Shown: positions 62,830 through 64,000 of the stretch, one piece after another
How positions within the stretch are numbered: the first letter of the stretch is position 1
Layout of the letters: each line of letters begins with the position of its first letter
NCBI RefSeq assembly: GCF_041381155.1
Contig: NC_091136.1
Location: 49,404,284 to 49,468,283, forward strand
Direction of reading: 5' to 3'
Source of the DNA: Argopecten irradians
Lineage: Eukaryota; Mollusca; Bivalvia; Pectinida; Pectinidae
DNA: 64,000 nt
The notes under the pieces: generated by a model
Seen by the model: the letters and a program-made list of their open reading frames with translations, nothing else
What the model was told of the DNA's origin: nothing
The model's database searches: none
Translations under genes and position numbers: made by a program

Positions 62830-64000
62830 CGTTTCTATGACGAAGCGATATTCAGTTCGATATGCTGATATGCTCACTTTGTACATTGTCAAATAGCACC
62901 TTTGGATCAATAACAATTGTATTTGAAGTATTTAAAACGTTCCTTGATTCAATTGTAAAATATGCTTACTAATTATGTATTTGCCAAAATAAACATATGA
63001 AATACATGAAAACAGGAGAAAATATAAAATTCACAAAATTTCCACATTTTCATAATTTATGTAAGTTAGGAATGGTAACCATAGCAACTACAACTGCAAA
63101 TATATACAACACCATACCTATGTACATGTACTCGATACTTAAAATTCAAGTTTTGGGGTCAAAAAGGGCACAAATCGTGCATAGTTCTTTGCATAGAAGC
63201 CAACATCCTGTCTAGGTAGTGACGTTCCAGGCAGTCAGGTGCATTGAAAATCATATGTATCAAAACAGGTAAAAACATTACGGCACATATCACTTTAATA
63301 ATGACATCGCATAGTATTGGACAAAATTCCTGGTCTGTTATAAGTGTAATATGTGGTTAAAATGCGATATACTTATTTGGGCGTAAATTATCAATATCAC
63401 CATTGCTTAAATGGTATATGTGTTAAGGTTGCTTTATTGATGGTTGTTTAACTGATTTAGATAATGAAATCGCATGCTAAGTATGCATGCTAATTCAAAA
63501 CATTTCCGTGGTTTTGGTGATTTTTTATCGTCAAAATTACGTATGTGATTAATTACAATAGAACTCATTTAGTTTTGAATCAGATTTATTAAAGTACTGT
63601 TCAAATCTAAATAAAAGTGAATCGTTAACCCAATACATTTGATTGTCCCTTCGTCGTATTATCAGGGACATCGATATAAACGGGTTCAGAGTACATGGTA
63701 TTTATTTCTACGATTTCCATCTTTAAAAGTATGTTTCTTAATTCGATTGCATTTTACTGTGTTTTGGTGCTTTTCATATTTCAAATATCAAAAATAAATC
63801 AAAGAAATTGTTTAAAATCATATTTTTTTTTAATTGAAGGTATTTTATTATACTAATCTTGAAGTTAGAATATCAATGTTACATAAAATAGGGATGTCAC
63901 TGGGACAAGGCTATTTGACTTGTATAACCAGGTTTCAGATTGATATACATATACCTCGCAAGAAATCTCATACAAACACTGTCTCGATCTAAATTAGACA
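62830..64000. other. AT-rich right edge without a supported feature
   Basis: No further fibrinogen-domain exon, repeat or other gene could be supported before the end of the window. Confidence 0.4.

Overview
This is nuclear DNA of a metazoan, most likely a bivalve mollusc. It is AT-rich, with small exons, long introns with GT/AG borders, and no operons or bacterial signals. The mollusc assignment rests on an ependymin-related gene, a fibrinogen-domain remnant, tRNA-derived SINEs with the 'tttctc..gg..ctccggtttcctccc' type of tail, and tandem-repeat elements of the kind known from bivalves. This is inference: no database search was possible. The sequence was read without tools, so splice sites rest on consensus plus conserved reading phase.

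Layout. 262-2750 (minus): 5' part of a coiled-coil protein gene running off the left edge. 2751-3010: compact divergent promoter region. 3011-11180 (plus): four-exon gene for a 127-aa, probably mitochondrial, single-pass membrane protein, with several miniature DNA transposons in its introns. 11200-15100: transposon-rich, including a nested insertion with clean 9-bp target duplications on both the host element and the invader. 15108-18371 (plus): three-exon gene for an unassigned 434-aa protein with a weak PD-(D/E)XK-nuclease-like motif. 19300-21500: composite of tandem-repeat elements. 23838-24650 (plus): 270-aa disordered basic/serine-rich protein with a nuclear-localisation-like cluster. 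25280-27080: two related inverted-repeat elements. 27600-28300, 34958-35228, 37037-37284 and 39930-40735: four unrelated minisatellites. 30060-30705: 3' fragment of a non-LTR retrotransposon (LINE). 43664-49298: a 5.6-kb minisatellite of about 100 units of 55/59 bp with higher-order duplication. 50252-51750: a tandem-core element. 53756-56830 (minus): complete six-exon ependymin-related gene (203 aa), with transposons in two introns. 59600-59811: intact-looking SINE with a 14-bp target duplication. 61242-61705 (plus): two exons of a fibrinogen-related domain, one with a probable frameshift. 61815-62219: inverted-repeat element plus a long hairpin.

The genes do not form a pathway. The only regulatory link visible is the shared divergent promoter at 2751-3010. 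The main character of the window is its dense load of non-autonomous DNA transposons and satellites. No LTR element, virus-like element, CRISPR array or rRNA was seen. Long stretches (30706-34957, 35229-39929, 40736-43663, 56885-59585, 62830-64000) hold no gene I can support.
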